Source: Cystobacter fuscus DSM 2262 (GTDB taxonomy: Bacteria; Myxococcota; Myxococcia; Myxococcales; Myxococcaceae). Taken from it: a stretch of DNA of 64,000 nucleotides. The position numbers and the translations under genes are program-made. The notes under the pieces were generated by a model. It saw nothing but the letters and a program-made list of their open reading frames with translations, searched no databases and was not told the DNA's origin. Each line of letters begins with the position of its first letter. Position 1 is the first letter of the stretch. Shown here piece after piece: positions 18,646-27,835 of the stretch. The stretch lies in assembly GCF_000335475.2 (NCBI RefSeq), contig NZ_ANAH02000009.1, forward strand, positions 186,001 through 250,000, given 5' to 3'.

Positions 18646-19416
18646 ATGCCCGTCTTCTACGGAACCAAAGTCGCCTCGCCCCTGATGCTCGGCACCGCGC
18701 AATATCCCTCGCCCGCCGTTCTGGCCGAGTCCTTCCGCCGTTCGGGCGCGGGCGTCGCCACCGTCTCGGTCCGCCGCGAGGCGGGGGGCGAGCGGGCGGG
18801 ACAGGCATTCTGGCGCCTGATCGCGGGGCTCGGCGTGCGGGTGCTCCCCAACACCGCTGGCTGCCACAGCGCCCGCGAAGCGGTCACCACGGCCCAGATG
18901 GCGCGCGAGCTCTTCGAGACCGACTGGATCAAGCTCGAGGTGATCGGCAACGCCGACACGCTCCAGCCCGATCCCTTCGGCCTGGTCGAGGCGGCGCGGA
19001 TCCTCGTGGCCGAGGGCTTCAAGGTCTTCCCCTACATGACGGAGGATCTGGTGCTCGCCGATCGCCTCTTGGCGGCGGGCTGCGAGGTACTGATGCCCTG
19101 GGGCGCGCCGATCGGGACGGGGCTGGGGCTGCTCAATCCCTATGGGCTGCGCAGCCTGCGCGCACACTTCCCGGACGTGCCGATGGTGATCGACGCGGGG
19201 CTGGGCCTGCCGAGCCAGGCGGCCGCGGCGATGGAGATGGGCTTCGACGCGGTGCTGCTGAACACCGCCGTCGCCAAGGCGGGCGATCCCGCGGCGATGG
19301 CCGAGGGCTTCGCGAAGGCACTGGAGGCCGGGCGCCTCGCCCGTGGCGCCGACCCGATGCCGCCGCGCGACATGGCCGCCCCCTCCACCCCCGTGATTGG
19401 AAAGGCCTTCCTGTGA
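18646..19416 (+). CDS. thiG: thiazole synthase ThiG
   Basis: 256-residue (beta/alpha)8 enzyme that condenses DXP, dehydroglycine and ThiS-thiocarboxylate into the thiazole phosphate. Seen: [44 protein letters not shown], where the Lys is the Schiff-base residue, [12 protein letters not shown] and the phosphate-binding [30 protein letters not shown]. Full length for the family. Its stop overlaps the GTG start of thiE. Confidence 0.95.
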   Translation: MPVFYGTKVASPLMLGTAQYPSPAVLAESFRRSGAGVATVSVRREAGGERAGQAFWRLIAGLGVRVLPNTAGCHSAREAVTTAQMARELFETDWIKLEVIGNADTLQPDPFGLVEAARILVAEGFKVFPYMTEDLVLADRLLAAGCEVLMPWGAPIGTGLGLLNPYGLRSLRAHFPDVPMVIDAGLGLPSQAAAAMEMGFDAVLLNTAVAKAGDPAAMAEGFAKALEAGRLARGADPMPPRDMAAPSTPVIGKAFL

Positions 19417-20009
19417 CGCTCGACCGCTTCTACCCGATCTTCGACGACGTGGCCTGGCTGCCCCGGGCGCTCCCCCTGGGCGTGAAGCTCGTCCAACTCC
19501 GTCTCAAGGACCGCGCGCCGGACGACCTGCGCCGCCAGATCGCCGCCGCCCGCGACCTCTGTCGCGAGGCCGGCGCCGTGCTGGTGGTCAACGATCACTG
19601 GCGGCTCGCCATCGAGGAGGGCTGCGACTGGCTGCATCTGGGGCAGGAGGATCTGGACGGCGCCGACCTGCCCGCCATCCGCCGCGCGGGGCTGCGCCTC
19701 GGCATCAGCACCCATGACCCCGCCGAACTCGACCGCGCCCTCTCGCTCGCGCCCGACTACGTCGCGCTGGGTCCGGTCTATCCCACCCTTCTCAAGCAGA
19801 TGAAGTGGCACCAGCAGGGGCTGGAGCGGGTGACGGAATGGAAGCGCCGGATCGGCGACATTCCCCTCGTCGCCATCGGCGGCATGCGCACCGACCGCGC
19901 CCCGGGCGTCTTCGCGGCGGGGGCCGACATCGTCTCGGTCGTGACCGACATCTCGCTGAACCCCCATCCCGAGGCGCGGATCGCCCAATGGCTCGAGGTG
20001 ACGCGATGA
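19413..20009 (+). CDS. thiE: thiamine phosphate synthase ThiE
   Basis: 198-residue TIM-barrel enzyme joining HMP-PP and thiazole phosphate to thiamine phosphate. GTG start at 19413 overlaps the thiG stop. [48 protein letters not shown] and [16 protein letters not shown] match ThiE; the last segment is the form I associate with alphaproteobacterial ThiE. It overlaps thiF by four bases. Confidence 0.93.
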   Translation: MTLDRFYPIFDDVAWLPRALPLGVKLVQLRLKDRAPDDLRRQIAAARDLCREAGAVLVVNDHWRLAIEEGCDWLHLGQEDLDGADLPAIRRAGLRLGISTHDPAELDRALSLAPDYVALGPVYPTLLKQMKWHQQGLERVTEWKRRIGDIPLVAIGGMRTDRAPGVFAAGADIVSVVTDISLNPHPEARIAQWLEVTR

Positions 20010-20980
20010 GCCGCTATGCCCGCCAGACCGCCGTGCTGGGGGAGGGCGCTCAGCAGCGGCTCCAGGCGGCGCGGCTCCTCGTCGTGGGGGCGGGGGGCCT
20101 CGGCGCGCCGGTGCTGCAATACCTCGTCGGAGCGGGGGTGGGGCACATCCGCCTCGTCGAACCCGACCGGGTGGAGGAGAGCAACCTGCACCGCCAGACG
20201 CTCTTCCGCATGGGCGACCTTGGCCAGCCCAAGGCCGAAGCTTGTGCCCGCCACCTCGCCGGGCTCAACCCGGAGAGCGTGGTGGAGCCCGTGATGGCCG
20301 CGCTGGAGCCCGCCAACGCCCCCACGCTCATCGAGGGCTGCGAGCTGATCCTCGACTGCGCCGACAGCTTCGCGGTCAGTTACATCCTCTCGGACCTGTG
20401 CCTCGCGCGGGGCCTGCCGTTCCTCTCCGCCTCCGTCACGGGGCGCGAGGGCCATGCGGGCGGCTTCTGCGGCGGCGCGCCGAGTCTGCGCGCGGTCTTC
20501 CCCGACCTGCCGCGGCGGATGGGCAGCTGTGCCGAAACGGGCGTTCTCGGCCCCGTCGTGGGCGTGATTGGTTCGCTGCAGGCGCAGATGGCGCTGGCGC
20601 TGCTGGCGGGGGAGACGGGCGTCCTCGGGCGGCTCGTCACCTTTGACGCCGCGACCTTCCGCGCGGGCGGCTTCCGCTTCGACGGGGCGGAGGAGCCCGC
20701 GCATGCGCCGCGCTTCGTCTCCCCCTCGGAGATCAAGCGAGGAGACCTGACCATCGACCTGCGCGGGGCGGAGGAGGCCCCGCTGATCCACCCCGCCGCG
20801 CGGCGCCTGACCGTGGCCCAGGTCGGCCCTGGCATGGACCTGCCCGAACCCGGCCAGCGCGCCGTGCTCGTCTGCCGCTCCGGCCTCCGCGCCTGGAGGG
20901 CGGCGGAACGCCTCGCCGCGATCTGGCCCGGAGACATCGCCCTCGTCGCCGCGGGCGACCGCGTGGGAGAGCCATCATGA
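20006..20980 (+). CDS. thiF: ThiF-type adenylyltransferase with C-terminal rhodanese domain
   Basis: 324 residues. The N-terminal E1/MoeB-like part (1-230) has the nucleotide motif LLVVGAGGLGAPVLQYLVGAG, acidic Asp in LIEGCELILDCADSFAV, and RQTLFRMGDLGQPK with the Arg/Lys of ATP binding; a Cys lies in MGSCAETGVLGPVVGVIG. It adenylates the ThiS C-terminus. The C-terminal 80 residues form a rhodanese-like domain with the active-site loop VLVCRSGLRAWRAAERL, supplying sulfur. The fusion makes a separate sulfurtransferase unnecessary. It is the last intact gene of the riboswitch operon. Confidence 0.92.
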   Translation: MSRYARQTAVLGEGAQQRLQAARLLVVGAGGLGAPVLQYLVGAGVGHIRLVEPDRVEESNLHRQTLFRMGDLGQPKAEACARHLAGLNPESVVEPVMAALEPANAPTLIEGCELILDCADSFAVSYILSDLCLARGLPFLSASVTGREGHAGGFCGGAPSLRAVFPDLPRRMGSCAETGVLGPVVGVIGSLQAQMALALLAGETGVLGRLVTFDAATFRAGGFRFDGAEEPAHAPRFVSPSEIKRGDLTIDLRGAEEAPLIHPAARRLTVAQVGPGMDLPEPGQRAVLVCRSGLRAWRAAERLAAIWPGDIALVAAGDRVGEPS

Positions 20981-21070
20981 GAATCGAGCCCGCCGCGGTG
21001 GATGGGGCTTGTGCGGCGGATGTTCCAGTTCGTGGAAACCAGCGCCGCGGCCTGTCCGGCGCGGACCCGC
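20977..21070 (+). pseudogene. start of a truncated sixth thi-operon gene
   Basis: An ATG at 20977 overlaps the thiF stop as ATGA, exactly as at the other joints of this operon, and opens a frame reading MRIEPAAVDGACAAD. That coupling implies a further cistron, but the frame soon runs into the oppositely oriented gene at 21071 and shows no known domain. Operons of this type often continue with thiD. I infer that the operon was cut here. Confidence 0.35.
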
Positions 21071-21562
21071 TCAGTAGTCGTAGCGGGTCTTGGCGTCGAG
21101 AGGCCCGGAGAAGGAGTAGCCTACCTTGCCGTTGTCGACGTAGCCCTTGAGATACTCGTAGCCCTGTCCCGGAGAGGTCACGTAGAGAGAACCCTTGCAT
21201 CCGGCGCACGTGGGATCGCCATTCTTGAACACGTCCCACTCGCCATTGACTGTATTGGCGTCGCTGGAGGTGATGCGCACCAACTTGAGTTCGAACATGT
21301 GGCCTGTACCGTCCTTTGTACCGACCTTCGTGCTCAGGTTGCCGAATCCGTGCAACGAGTTCTCCTGCCAGCTGAACGTCACGGAGGACGAGCCCACCGT
21401 GTAGTCGATGTGCTGGTTCTGGGCGTTGCGCTCGGAGAAGAAGTCGAGGGCCGACGAGCGGACGTTGTGGACCGGCAGGCCGTAGCTCCAGGCCAGGATC
21501 GGAATCGCCACGGTGACGGCGGCCAGTCCGTTGAAAACAGTCGGGGACATGTTGCGCAGCAT
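21071..21562 (-). CDS. uncharacterised exported protein
   Basis: 163 residues; AGGAG five bases before the ATG at 21562. N-terminal hydrophobic segment (FNGLAAVTVAIPILAWSYG) suggests a signal anchor. The rest is polar and beta-rich (HIDYTVGSSSVTFSWQENSLHGFGNLSTKVG) with a CxxC (PTCAGCKG) near residue 125. No family recognised. It is transcribed toward the thi operon. Confidence 0.55.
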   Translation of the reverse strand: MLRNMSPTVFNGLAAVTVAIPILAWSYGLPVHNVRSSALDFFSERNAQNQHIDYTVGSSSVTFSWQENSLHGFGNLSTKVGTKDGTGHMFELKLVRITSSDANTVNGEWDVFKNGDPTCAGCKGSLYVTSPGQGYEYLKGYVDNGKVGYSFSGPLDAKTRYDY

Positions 21563-21836
21563 GGTTCTCCTTGAGGGTGAGATGAGGGCCGATAGTCTCC
21601 TACCAGCCGTGATGCTCCAAGCACCTGGAATGCCAACGGTTGGACACAGCCAAGCCGCTGGAATTCCTGGTGGCCTGCCTGCCTGCTCTCCGTGAAGTGA
21701 CGAATATGGCCAGCGGAGTGACCAAATTTGTCAGGAGCGTGCGCGCTCGTCAGCGCGAAGGCTCACGCGGCCGGCGTCACCTGGGGATGGAGCTCTCTGA
21801 TCGCCTGGCGCGTGGAGGCATGCCCCACGCGCGCAA

Positions 21837-22055
21837 GTGGCCCCTGCTCCTCCTATTACATCTGGGTCCAGCACACAGGGCCTGGCGATGCTGCTGGATG
21901 GGAATGCTGTTGTTCCTTGGGCGGGAATTTTCATCTGGCAAACATATACTTCGGGTCATCCAGGTTCGTATTTTGTTGTTCAGGATGATGGCAATCGGGT
22001 TGTCTACCCGCCTGGGTTTGTACCTCTTTGGAATTCAGGTGCTGGCGGACATTGA
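21837..22055 (+). pseudogene. bulb-type (B_lectin) mannose-binding lectin relic
   Basis: One frame contains LAMLLDGNAVV, SYFVVQDDGNRVVYPPG and the terminal PLWNSGAGGH before a TGA at 22053. This is the repeated Q/L-x-DGN-x-VxY motif of monocot-type lectin repeats, which occur in secreted myxobacterial proteins. Only two repeats remain and the upstream sequence is frameshifted, so the gene is broken. The 270 bases before it (21563-21836) hold no recognisable gene. Confidence 0.55.
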
Positions 22056-22512
22056 TCCTTTACGCGCTGCGCGCCCGGACACGCCTCTCTTCTTTTGTCG
22101 GTAGGGCACGTCCTGAAGATGTTTGTGTCAGGAGTGTCACGGCCTGCTCCGCCGCCCATACAGCGTGCTCCGTAGCGGGCTCGCCAACAGGGCTGGGCGT
22201 CAGGCGCATGCCGGGGAGATGGCCCCTCGGGCATCCTCCCCCACCCGCACCTCCGACCCCGGACCCGCCCCGCTCCTTCTGGCGGGACGTACGGGCGACC
22301 TTCTCGCCCCCTGGAGAGCTTCATACGAAGTCACTCATCGCAAGCATCCTCGGGATCGCGGTGGCGGCGCTGCACTGCTCGAGCCTGTTCTGCGTCCACG
22401 TCCAACTCCTCGGCCTATCGCCGCGGAGCCCGTCCCAGAGGAAGAAGGATTGAAGTACAGGGAATTTCTTGGTAAGCTTGATTTCCATCGTTCATTACCC
22501 TTTAGGAGAAAA
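22056..22512. other. intergenic region upstream of the GH16 gene
   Basis: About 450 bases without a recognisable gene; the open frame running through it into the GH16 gene lacks any conserved domain. The last 60 bases become AT-rich and carry TTTAGGAGAAAA directly before the GH16 start, so this part is the likely promoter and leader. Confidence 0.4.
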
Positions 22513-23931
22513 ATGAAACGACAACTCACGACTCTAGCCACAGCGGTGGTCGTGCTTCTCGGTTTTGGACCCGTCAGCGCCAGCGCAGCTGTTGTCAACT
22601 TCAGCGTTATCTCGTCCGACGTCACTGTGACGGGCAACACCGCCGTGGCTACCGCTTCCATCTCCGCGTCCGCGCGCGAGCAGGTCGAGGAGTACAAGGT
22701 CTGTGTGAGCCCCTACAGCGGTGGAGCGCTGGACTTCTCGAAGCGCACGAACGTCTATGTCAACACCGCAGCTCAGGGGGGAACCTCCTACACCTCGGCG
22801 TCCAAGACGTTCGCCAACGGGACGTATCAGTACGCTCCCTGTGTCCTGAATGATGGTGTCTGGTACGTCCTCGGTGGGACTCCCTACAAGACCTTCACCG
22901 TTCCCCAAGCCACGCCCCCTCCGGCCTCTGTGACCTTCACGGAAAACAGCCTGTCGGCCACGGTCAACGGAACCTCGGTCACCGTGAACGGCAACATCAA
23001 GGCTTCCAGCTCGGTCACCGTGCAGGAGGTCGGGATCTTCGCCACCCACACTGACGGCACGGTCTACGACATCGCCAAGCAGATCAACGTGGTTGTCCCT
23101 ACAACTGGGCTCGCGCTCACCGGCACGATGACCGTCAAGCCCGGAACGTACACCTACGCTCTGTTTGTCGGGTACAACAACACGTGGCCGGACATGCCGG
23201 ACAAGTCCTTCACCGTGAGCGGAACCACCACGCCGCCCACTTCGAGGGCACCTGTCGGTAATCTCCCCGGCTGGACTCAGAACATGGTCCAGGACTTTGA
23301 CACCGCGGCGTCAACGGGAACCGGTACCGGCTCGTTCATGAGCACCTACGCGAACTCGTGGCAGCCCTACGATGACGCCGGTATCTACTGGCCTCGCGCG
23401 CTCATCAACGCCCATGACGGGATGATGGACATCAACCTCGATGGTGACCGTGGTGCTGCTGGTGTGTTCGGTCCTCCGAACCGCGCATGGGGACACCTGT
23501 ACGGGCGCTATTCGATCCGATTCAAGGCGGTTGACGCTGAGGGCAACGGAACGGCGATGATGGTTTGGCCTGCGTCTGACTACTGGCCGGACGGGGAGAT
23601 CGACTTCCCTGAGGGACCGCTCGACGGCTACTTCAACATCTACCACCACCCGACCCCTTGTGATGACGACGACGGCGACCCTGTACCGCACTGCGGCTCC
23701 TCGGACAGCCTGACCAACATCGCCACCTTCGAGGACTGGCACGTCGCCACGACCGAGTGGACTCCCACGAGCGTCAAGTACTACGTGGACGGAACTCTGG
23801 TGAAGACGGTCACGCACGACATCCCCACCACCAACCACCGCTGGACAATTCAGGTCGCGCCTGACCGCTCAAACGCTCAGTCGGGACACCTGCTGATCGA
23901 CTGGGTTACCAGCTACACTTACACCCCGTAA
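22513..23931 (+). CDS. secreted glycoside hydrolase family 16 protein
   Basis: 472 residues from the ATG at 22513 with a textbook AGGAG five bases upstream. The signal peptide ends near ASAAVV. Two related beta-sandwich modules follow (about 30-115 and 135-228; both contain VTVTGNTA / VTVNGNIK-type strands and end ...KTFTVP / KSFTVS). The GH16 catalytic domain (about 245-472) carries the signature EIDFPEG, with E362 the expected nucleophile and E367 the acid/base, and a Trp-rich cleft (WPASDYWPDG). It should cut beta-1,3- or beta-1,3/1,4-glucans or galactans. The gene resembles actinobacterial GH16 enzymes in style and ends in a strong intrinsic terminator unlike its neighbours, suggesting transfer (inference). 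Confidence 0.88.
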   Translation: MKRQLTTLATAVVVLLGFGPVSASAAVVNFSVISSDVTVTGNTAVATASISASAREQVEEYKVCVSPYSGGALDFSKRTNVYVNTAAQGGTSYTSASKTFANGTYQYAPCVLNDGVWYVLGGTPYKTFTVPQATPPPASVTFTENSLSATVNGTSVTVNGNIKASSSVTVQEVGIFATHTDGTVYDIAKQINVVVPTTGLALTGTMTVKPGTYTYALFVGYNNTWPDMPDKSFTVSGTTTPPTSRAPVGNLPGWTQNMVQDFDTAASTGTGTGSFMSTYANSWQPYDDAGIYWPRALINAHDGMMDINLDGDRGAAGVFGPPNRAWGHLYGRYSIRFKAVDAEGNGTAMMVWPASDYWPDGEIDFPEGPLDGYFNIYHHPTPCDDDDGDPVPHCGSSDSLTNIATFEDWHVATTEWTPTSVKYYVDGTLVKTVTHDIPTTNHRWTIQVAPDRSNAQSGHLLIDWVTSYTYTP

Positions 23932-23951
23932 CAACTACCTGCTGAACCAAG

Positions 23952-23983
23952 AGGGACCGAGCATCGCGCTCGGTCCCTCTTTC
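23952..23983 (+). terminator. strong intrinsic terminator after the GH16 gene
   Basis: Perfect 12-bp stem GAGGGACCGAGC (23952-23963) with GCTCGGTCCCTC (23969-23980), five-base loop, then TTTC. It lies 20 bases after the GH16 stop codon. Confidence 0.9.
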
Positions 23984-24065
23984 ATGTGGGGAGCCGTAAT
24001 GGCAAACAGAAGGTCGAGCGAAAGCTTCGTGATTTCGAGCAGCGCGAAATACTTGCGCTACCAAT

Positions 24066-24181
24066 TCTAATCACCAGGGCAGCACAGCGGACGCCTTGGG
24101 CCAGTGCGGGTACCAGGGCACGGACTTCCTCCCCAGGGTTCGTGAGGGACTCCGTCCACGAGAAGGCTGCCCGCTCGTGAG
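24066..24181 (-). pseudogene. relic of an AhpD/carboxymuconolactone decarboxylase-type gene
   Basis: The minus strand encodes ERAAFSWTESLTNPGEEV, nearly identical to ERAAFAWTESLTHLGEG in the intact AhpD-like protein at 30450-30920, followed by degraded sequence. The CxxC active-site part is missing. A dead paralogue or a gene-conversion leftover. Confidence 0.6.
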
Positions 24182-24420
24182 AGGGTGAGCACCTGATTTT
24201 ATTCTCCGGGCCCGTTCTCCCCGTGGGCCGATGACCGTGGAGCGACCGGCCTGCCGAGGCACCCGTGGCCACCCATTGCCGTCCGGCGAGGAGGGCCCAG
24301 TTTGCCCTGGACTCGCGAGGCCTCCGGGCATCGCGGGCCCCACGTGACACCGAGAGGTAGCTGCAACGGAAACGTCACCGTCACGTGACACGTACGCGCA
24401 ACCACGAGGAGACACACGTC

Positions 24421-25191
24421 ATGGCGAACAGGGACTACGAGACGCGTCGGTATCTGGGAGAAGACCGGGAGCGCTGGTCGGGCCGGGAGCGGGACTCCGA
24501 CGAGGGCTTCCGGGGCAGTGACATTGGGCCGAGGCAGGAGCGCGGTCCGTGGCAGGGCGGCCAGGGGTACTCGGTCGGCAACCGCGGGTTCGAGGACTAC
24601 GGCCGGGGTCCCCGCGAGGACTCCAGCCGCTATTCCCGTGACTTCGGCCAGGGCAATTACAACCAGGGGAATTACAACCAGGGCGATTATAACCAAGGTC
24701 ACTACAACCCTTCGGGCTACTCCACCTCGCGGGGCAACTTCGGAGGCGGGTACTCCGAACGCGACCTCGGGTACGACCGGGACAATGGGAATTACGGGAT
24801 GCGCGACAGGAACGAGGGCCTCTACGGCCGCCGCGACATCAACGAGCGCGGCCCGATCGAGCGGCTCGGCGACCGGTTCCGCGAGGGTCTGCGCAAGCTG
24901 GGCAAGGGGCCCAAGGCCTACACGCGCTCGGATGACCGCATCCGCGAGGACATCTACGACCGGCTCATGCACGGGTGGGTGAACGCCGAGCACGTGGAGG
25001 TGCAGGTGAAGAGCGGCGAAGTCACGCTGACCGGCCTGGTCGAGGATCGCCGCGACAAGCGCACCATCGAGGACATCATCGAGGATGTCCTCGGCGTGAA
25101 GGACGTGCACAACCAGCTCAAGGTGGGCAGTGCCGAGCAATTCAACACCGGGATCTCCGGCACCTCGGTGACGAAGGTCGCCCGCTCGTAG
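24421..25191 (+). CDS. BON-domain protein with Asn/Tyr/Gly-rich repeats
   Basis: 256 residues from the ATG at 24421 (GAGGAG ten bases before). The N-terminal 160 residues are highly charged and low complexity, with tandem NYNQG units (about residues 79-97: NYNQGNYNQGDYNQGHYN). The C-terminal domain (about 178-242, DDRIREDIYDRLMHGWVNAEHVEV ... VKDVHNQLKV) is a BON domain, a fold linked to membrane or phospholipid binding in OsmY-like stress proteins. No signal peptide is visible. A role in envelope or desiccation stress is plausible but unproven. Confidence 0.8.
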   Translation: MANRDYETRRYLGEDRERWSGRERDSDEGFRGSDIGPRQERGPWQGGQGYSVGNRGFEDYGRGPREDSSRYSRDFGQGNYNQGNYNQGDYNQGHYNPSGYSTSRGNFGGGYSERDLGYDRDNGNYGMRDRNEGLYGRRDINERGPIERLGDRFREGLRKLGKGPKAYTRSDDRIREDIYDRLMHGWVNAEHVEVQVKSGEVTLTGLVEDRRDKRTIEDIIEDVLGVKDVHNQLKVGSAEQFNTGISGTSVTKVARS

Positions 25192-25343
25192 CGCGGGAGG
25201 CATGGCGGGCTCCCCGCGACCGCGCGGGGGCCGCCGCGTGACTTGCCTTGCCCTGGCCCTCCACCACCGAGGTGGATGCGCGCGGGTGCAGCCGCGGATT
25301 ATAGAAGGCCCTCCATTTCTGGAGCCTTGGAGGGACGTAGCGG

Positions 25344-26207
25344 ATGACACCGGGAAACATGCGAGAGAAGGTCTGCCTCATCACGGGTGCCACCTCGGGC
25401 ATCGGGCTGGAGTCCGCACGGGGGCTCGCGGGCCAGGGGGCCACGGTGGTCCTGGCGGGACGGGATCCGGGCCGGGGTGAGGCCGCGCTCGCGGAGATCC
25501 GCCGCACGGTCCCCGACGCGAAGCTGGATCTGATGCTCGCGGACCTCACCTCGCTGGCCTCCGTCCGCAAGCTCGCGGAGGACTTCCAGCGCAAGTACTC
25601 GCGGCTGGATGTGCTGCTCAACAACGCGGGCCTCATCATCGACCGGCGCAAGGTGACCGCGGACGGCTTCGAGGCCACCTTCGCCACCAATCACCTCGCG
25701 CACTTCCTGCTCACCCACCAACTGCTGGAACTGCTCGAGGCCAGCGGCACCTCTCGCGTGGTGAACGTCTCCTCCGAGGGCCACCGCATGGGCTCGCTCG
25801 ACTTCCTCGACGACTTGCAGGCCGAGCGGGGCGGCTACAGCGGAATGAAGGTGTACGGCAACTCGAAGCTGGCCAACATCCTCTTCACGCGCGGCCTGAA
25901 GCGACGGCTGGAAGGCACGAAGGTGACCACCAACAGCCTGCACCCGGGCGTGGTGCGCACCGGCTTCGCCCTCAACTCCGAGGGCATCCTGAAGCACCTG
26001 ATCAAGCTGGCCGCGCCCTTCATGCTCTCGGCCGAGGGCGGCGCCCGCACGTCGGTGTACCTGGCCTCCTCGCCCGAGGTGGAGGGCGTGAGCGGCAGGT
26101 ACTTCATCAAGAGCAGGGTGGCCAAGGAGTCCCGGGCCGCCCAGGACGACGACGCCGCCGAGGAGCTGTGGCGGAAGAGCGCCGAGCTGACAGGCGTTGG
26201 ACGATGA
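25344..26207 (+). CDS. short-chain dehydrogenase/reductase
   Basis: 287 residues of the retinol-dehydrogenase-like SDR group. Cofactor motif TGATSGIGLESARGL; NNAG (LLNNAGLIIDRR); catalytic Ser in NVSSEGH; and YGNSKLAN providing Tyr-x3-Lys. Start at 25344 has GGAGGG nine bases upstream. An Arg after the glycine motif (VVLAGRD) suggests NADP(H). Substrate unknown. The DASS transporter gene follows after 89 bases on the same strand. Confidence 0.88.
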   Translation: MTPGNMREKVCLITGATSGIGLESARGLAGQGATVVLAGRDPGRGEAALAEIRRTVPDAKLDLMLADLTSLASVRKLAEDFQRKYSRLDVLLNNAGLIIDRRKVTADGFEATFATNHLAHFLLTHQLLELLEASGTSRVVNVSSEGHRMGSLDFLDDLQAERGGYSGMKVYGNSKLANILFTRGLKRRLEGTKVTTNSLHPGVVRTGFALNSEGILKHLIKLAAPFMLSAEGGARTSVYLASSPEVEGVSGRYFIKSRVAKESRAAQDDDAAEELWRKSAELTGVGR

Positions 26208-26296
26208 ACGACTGCCTCCAAACGTGAACCATCCGACGGCGTCCTCGGCCGGGCGAACATGGGCCTCGCGCGTGGCACCTGTGCCACGGTGGGTCC

Positions 26297-27784
26297 GTGG
26301 CTTCCGACCCGACCCGGAGTGCGACCCCGACCTCGTCGTCCCGTGTGCGCCTGCTCGGACTGCTCGCCGGGCCGCTCGCCGCCGCGGCCCTGCTGCTCAT
26401 CCCCTCGGGGCTCCACGAGGTCCCCGGTGCCGGCCACCGCCCGGCGGCGGCCGCCGCCGTGGCCGCCTGGATGGCCCTCTGGTGGTTCACCGAGGCCGTC
26501 CCCATGGCCTGGACCTCCCTGCTCCCGCTCGTCCTCTTCCCCTCGCTGGGCGTCTTCGGCGTGCGCGGCCTTCCCTCCTCCGTGGGCCGCTCCGCCTTGC
26601 CCTACGTGGACCCCTACATCTTCCTCTTCCTGGGGGGTATGGCCCTGGGCGCCGCCCTGGAGCAGTGGCACCTGCACCGGCGCATCGCCCTGCTCATCAT
26701 GCGCACCATCGGCACCGAGCCCCAGCGGTTGCTGCTCGGCATGCTCCTGGCCACCGCGTCCGTCTCGCTGTGGATCTCCAACACCGCCACCGCCGTGATG
26801 ATGGTGCCCATCGGCATGGCGCTCGTCTCCCAGCTCGAGTCCACCGAGGGCCGCCGGCTCGGGCATTTCGGCGCCGCGCTGATGCTCTCGGTCGCCTACG
26901 GCTCCAACATCGGAGGGATTGGCACGAAGATCGGCAGTCCCACCAACTCCGTCTTCGCGGGCGTGGCCTCGCGGCGGCTGGCCACCGAAGTGGGCTTTCT
27001 CGAGTACATGGTGGCGGCCCTGCCCTTCGTCCTCCTCTTCCTGCCGCTCGTCTGGTGGGTGCTGTGGCGCGAGGGACGCCTGGACGCGCTCGGCCCCGGG
27101 CGGGGCTCGGACCTCATTGAGCGGGAACTGGCCGCGCTCGGGCCCCTGTCGGGGGGCGAGAAGGTGGTGGGCTCCGTCTTCCTGGTGGCCGCGGCACTGT
27201 GGATGGGCGGGGACTTCTTGCGCGACGTGCTGACCCCGTGGGTGGCCTCGGCCTTCGGGGGCTTCAAACTGCTGGGGAAGCATTACGAGGCGGCCGTGGC
27301 GATGCTCGCCGCCGGGACGCTGGTGTTGCTGGGGCGGCTGTCCCGAGGAGCACTGGCCCGGGTGCCCTGGGACACACTGCTGCTGTTGGGAGGAGGCTTC
27401 GCGCTCGCCGCTGGCATCGAGGGCAGCGGCCTGTCCTCCTACCTGGGGGGGCGCCTGGCGGGTCTGGAGTCCCTGGGCCTCCTCGCGCAGTACGGCGCCG
27501 TGGCCCTGTCCACCGTGGCCCTGTCCGCCGTGGCCTCCAACACCGCCACCGTGAACGTGCTGCTCAACGTGCTGCCCGGCTCGCTCCCCCTGCTCGCGGT
27601 GAGCGCCTTCGCCGCGTCGTGCGACTTCGCCCTGCCCGCGGGCACTCCGCCCAACGCCATCGTCTTCGGCAGCGGCTATGTGCGCCTGCCCACGATGATG
27701 AAGCGCGGCGGGGCGTTGGATCTGCTCGCCTCCGCCGTGCTCACCCTCTATGGGCTCGTCTGGGTTCGCTTCGTGCTCGGCTGA
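26297..27784 (+). CDS. DASS/SLC13-family anion transporter
   Basis: 495 residues with about 12 hydrophobic segments. The family signature is present: SNIGGIGTKIGSPTNSVFAG (first SNT-like motif, here SPTN) and a second copy near the C-terminus (VASNTATVNVL, ALPAGTPPNAIVFGSG). These proteins import dicarboxylates, citrate or sulfate with Na+ across the inner membrane. GTG start at 26297 is the most plausible; the leading 20 residues are polar and could be trimmed. The substrate cannot be decided from sequence. Confidence 0.88.
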   Translation: MASDPTRSATPTSSSRVRLLGLLAGPLAAAALLLIPSGLHEVPGAGHRPAAAAAVAAWMALWWFTEAVPMAWTSLLPLVLFPSLGVFGVRGLPSSVGRSALPYVDPYIFLFLGGMALGAALEQWHLHRRIALLIMRTIGTEPQRLLLGMLLATASVSLWISNTATAVMMVPIGMALVSQLESTEGRRLGHFGAALMLSVAYGSNIGGIGTKIGSPTNSVFAGVASRRLATEVGFLEYMVAALPFVLLFLPLVWWVLWREGRLDALGPGRGSDLIERELAALGPLSGGEKVVGSVFLVAAALWMGGDFLRDVLTPWVASAFGGFKLLGKHYEAAVAMLAAGTLVLLGRLSRGALARVPWDTLLLLGGGFALAAGIEGSGLSSYLGGRLAGLESLGLLAQYGAVALSTVALSAVASNTATVNVLLNVLPGSLPLLAVSAFAASCDFALPAGTPPNAIVFGSGYVRLPTMMKRGGALDLLASAVLTLYGLVWVRFVLG

Positions 27785-27835
27785 GCGCGGACGGTCCCTT
27801 GTCGCGCGCCGCCGTGGCCACCCCGTTCGTTGGCG

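Noticed and set aside
24641-24720. Short tandem repeats considered as a CRISPR or non-coding repeat array
   Set aside because: They are in-frame NYNQG codon repeats inside the BON-domain gene.
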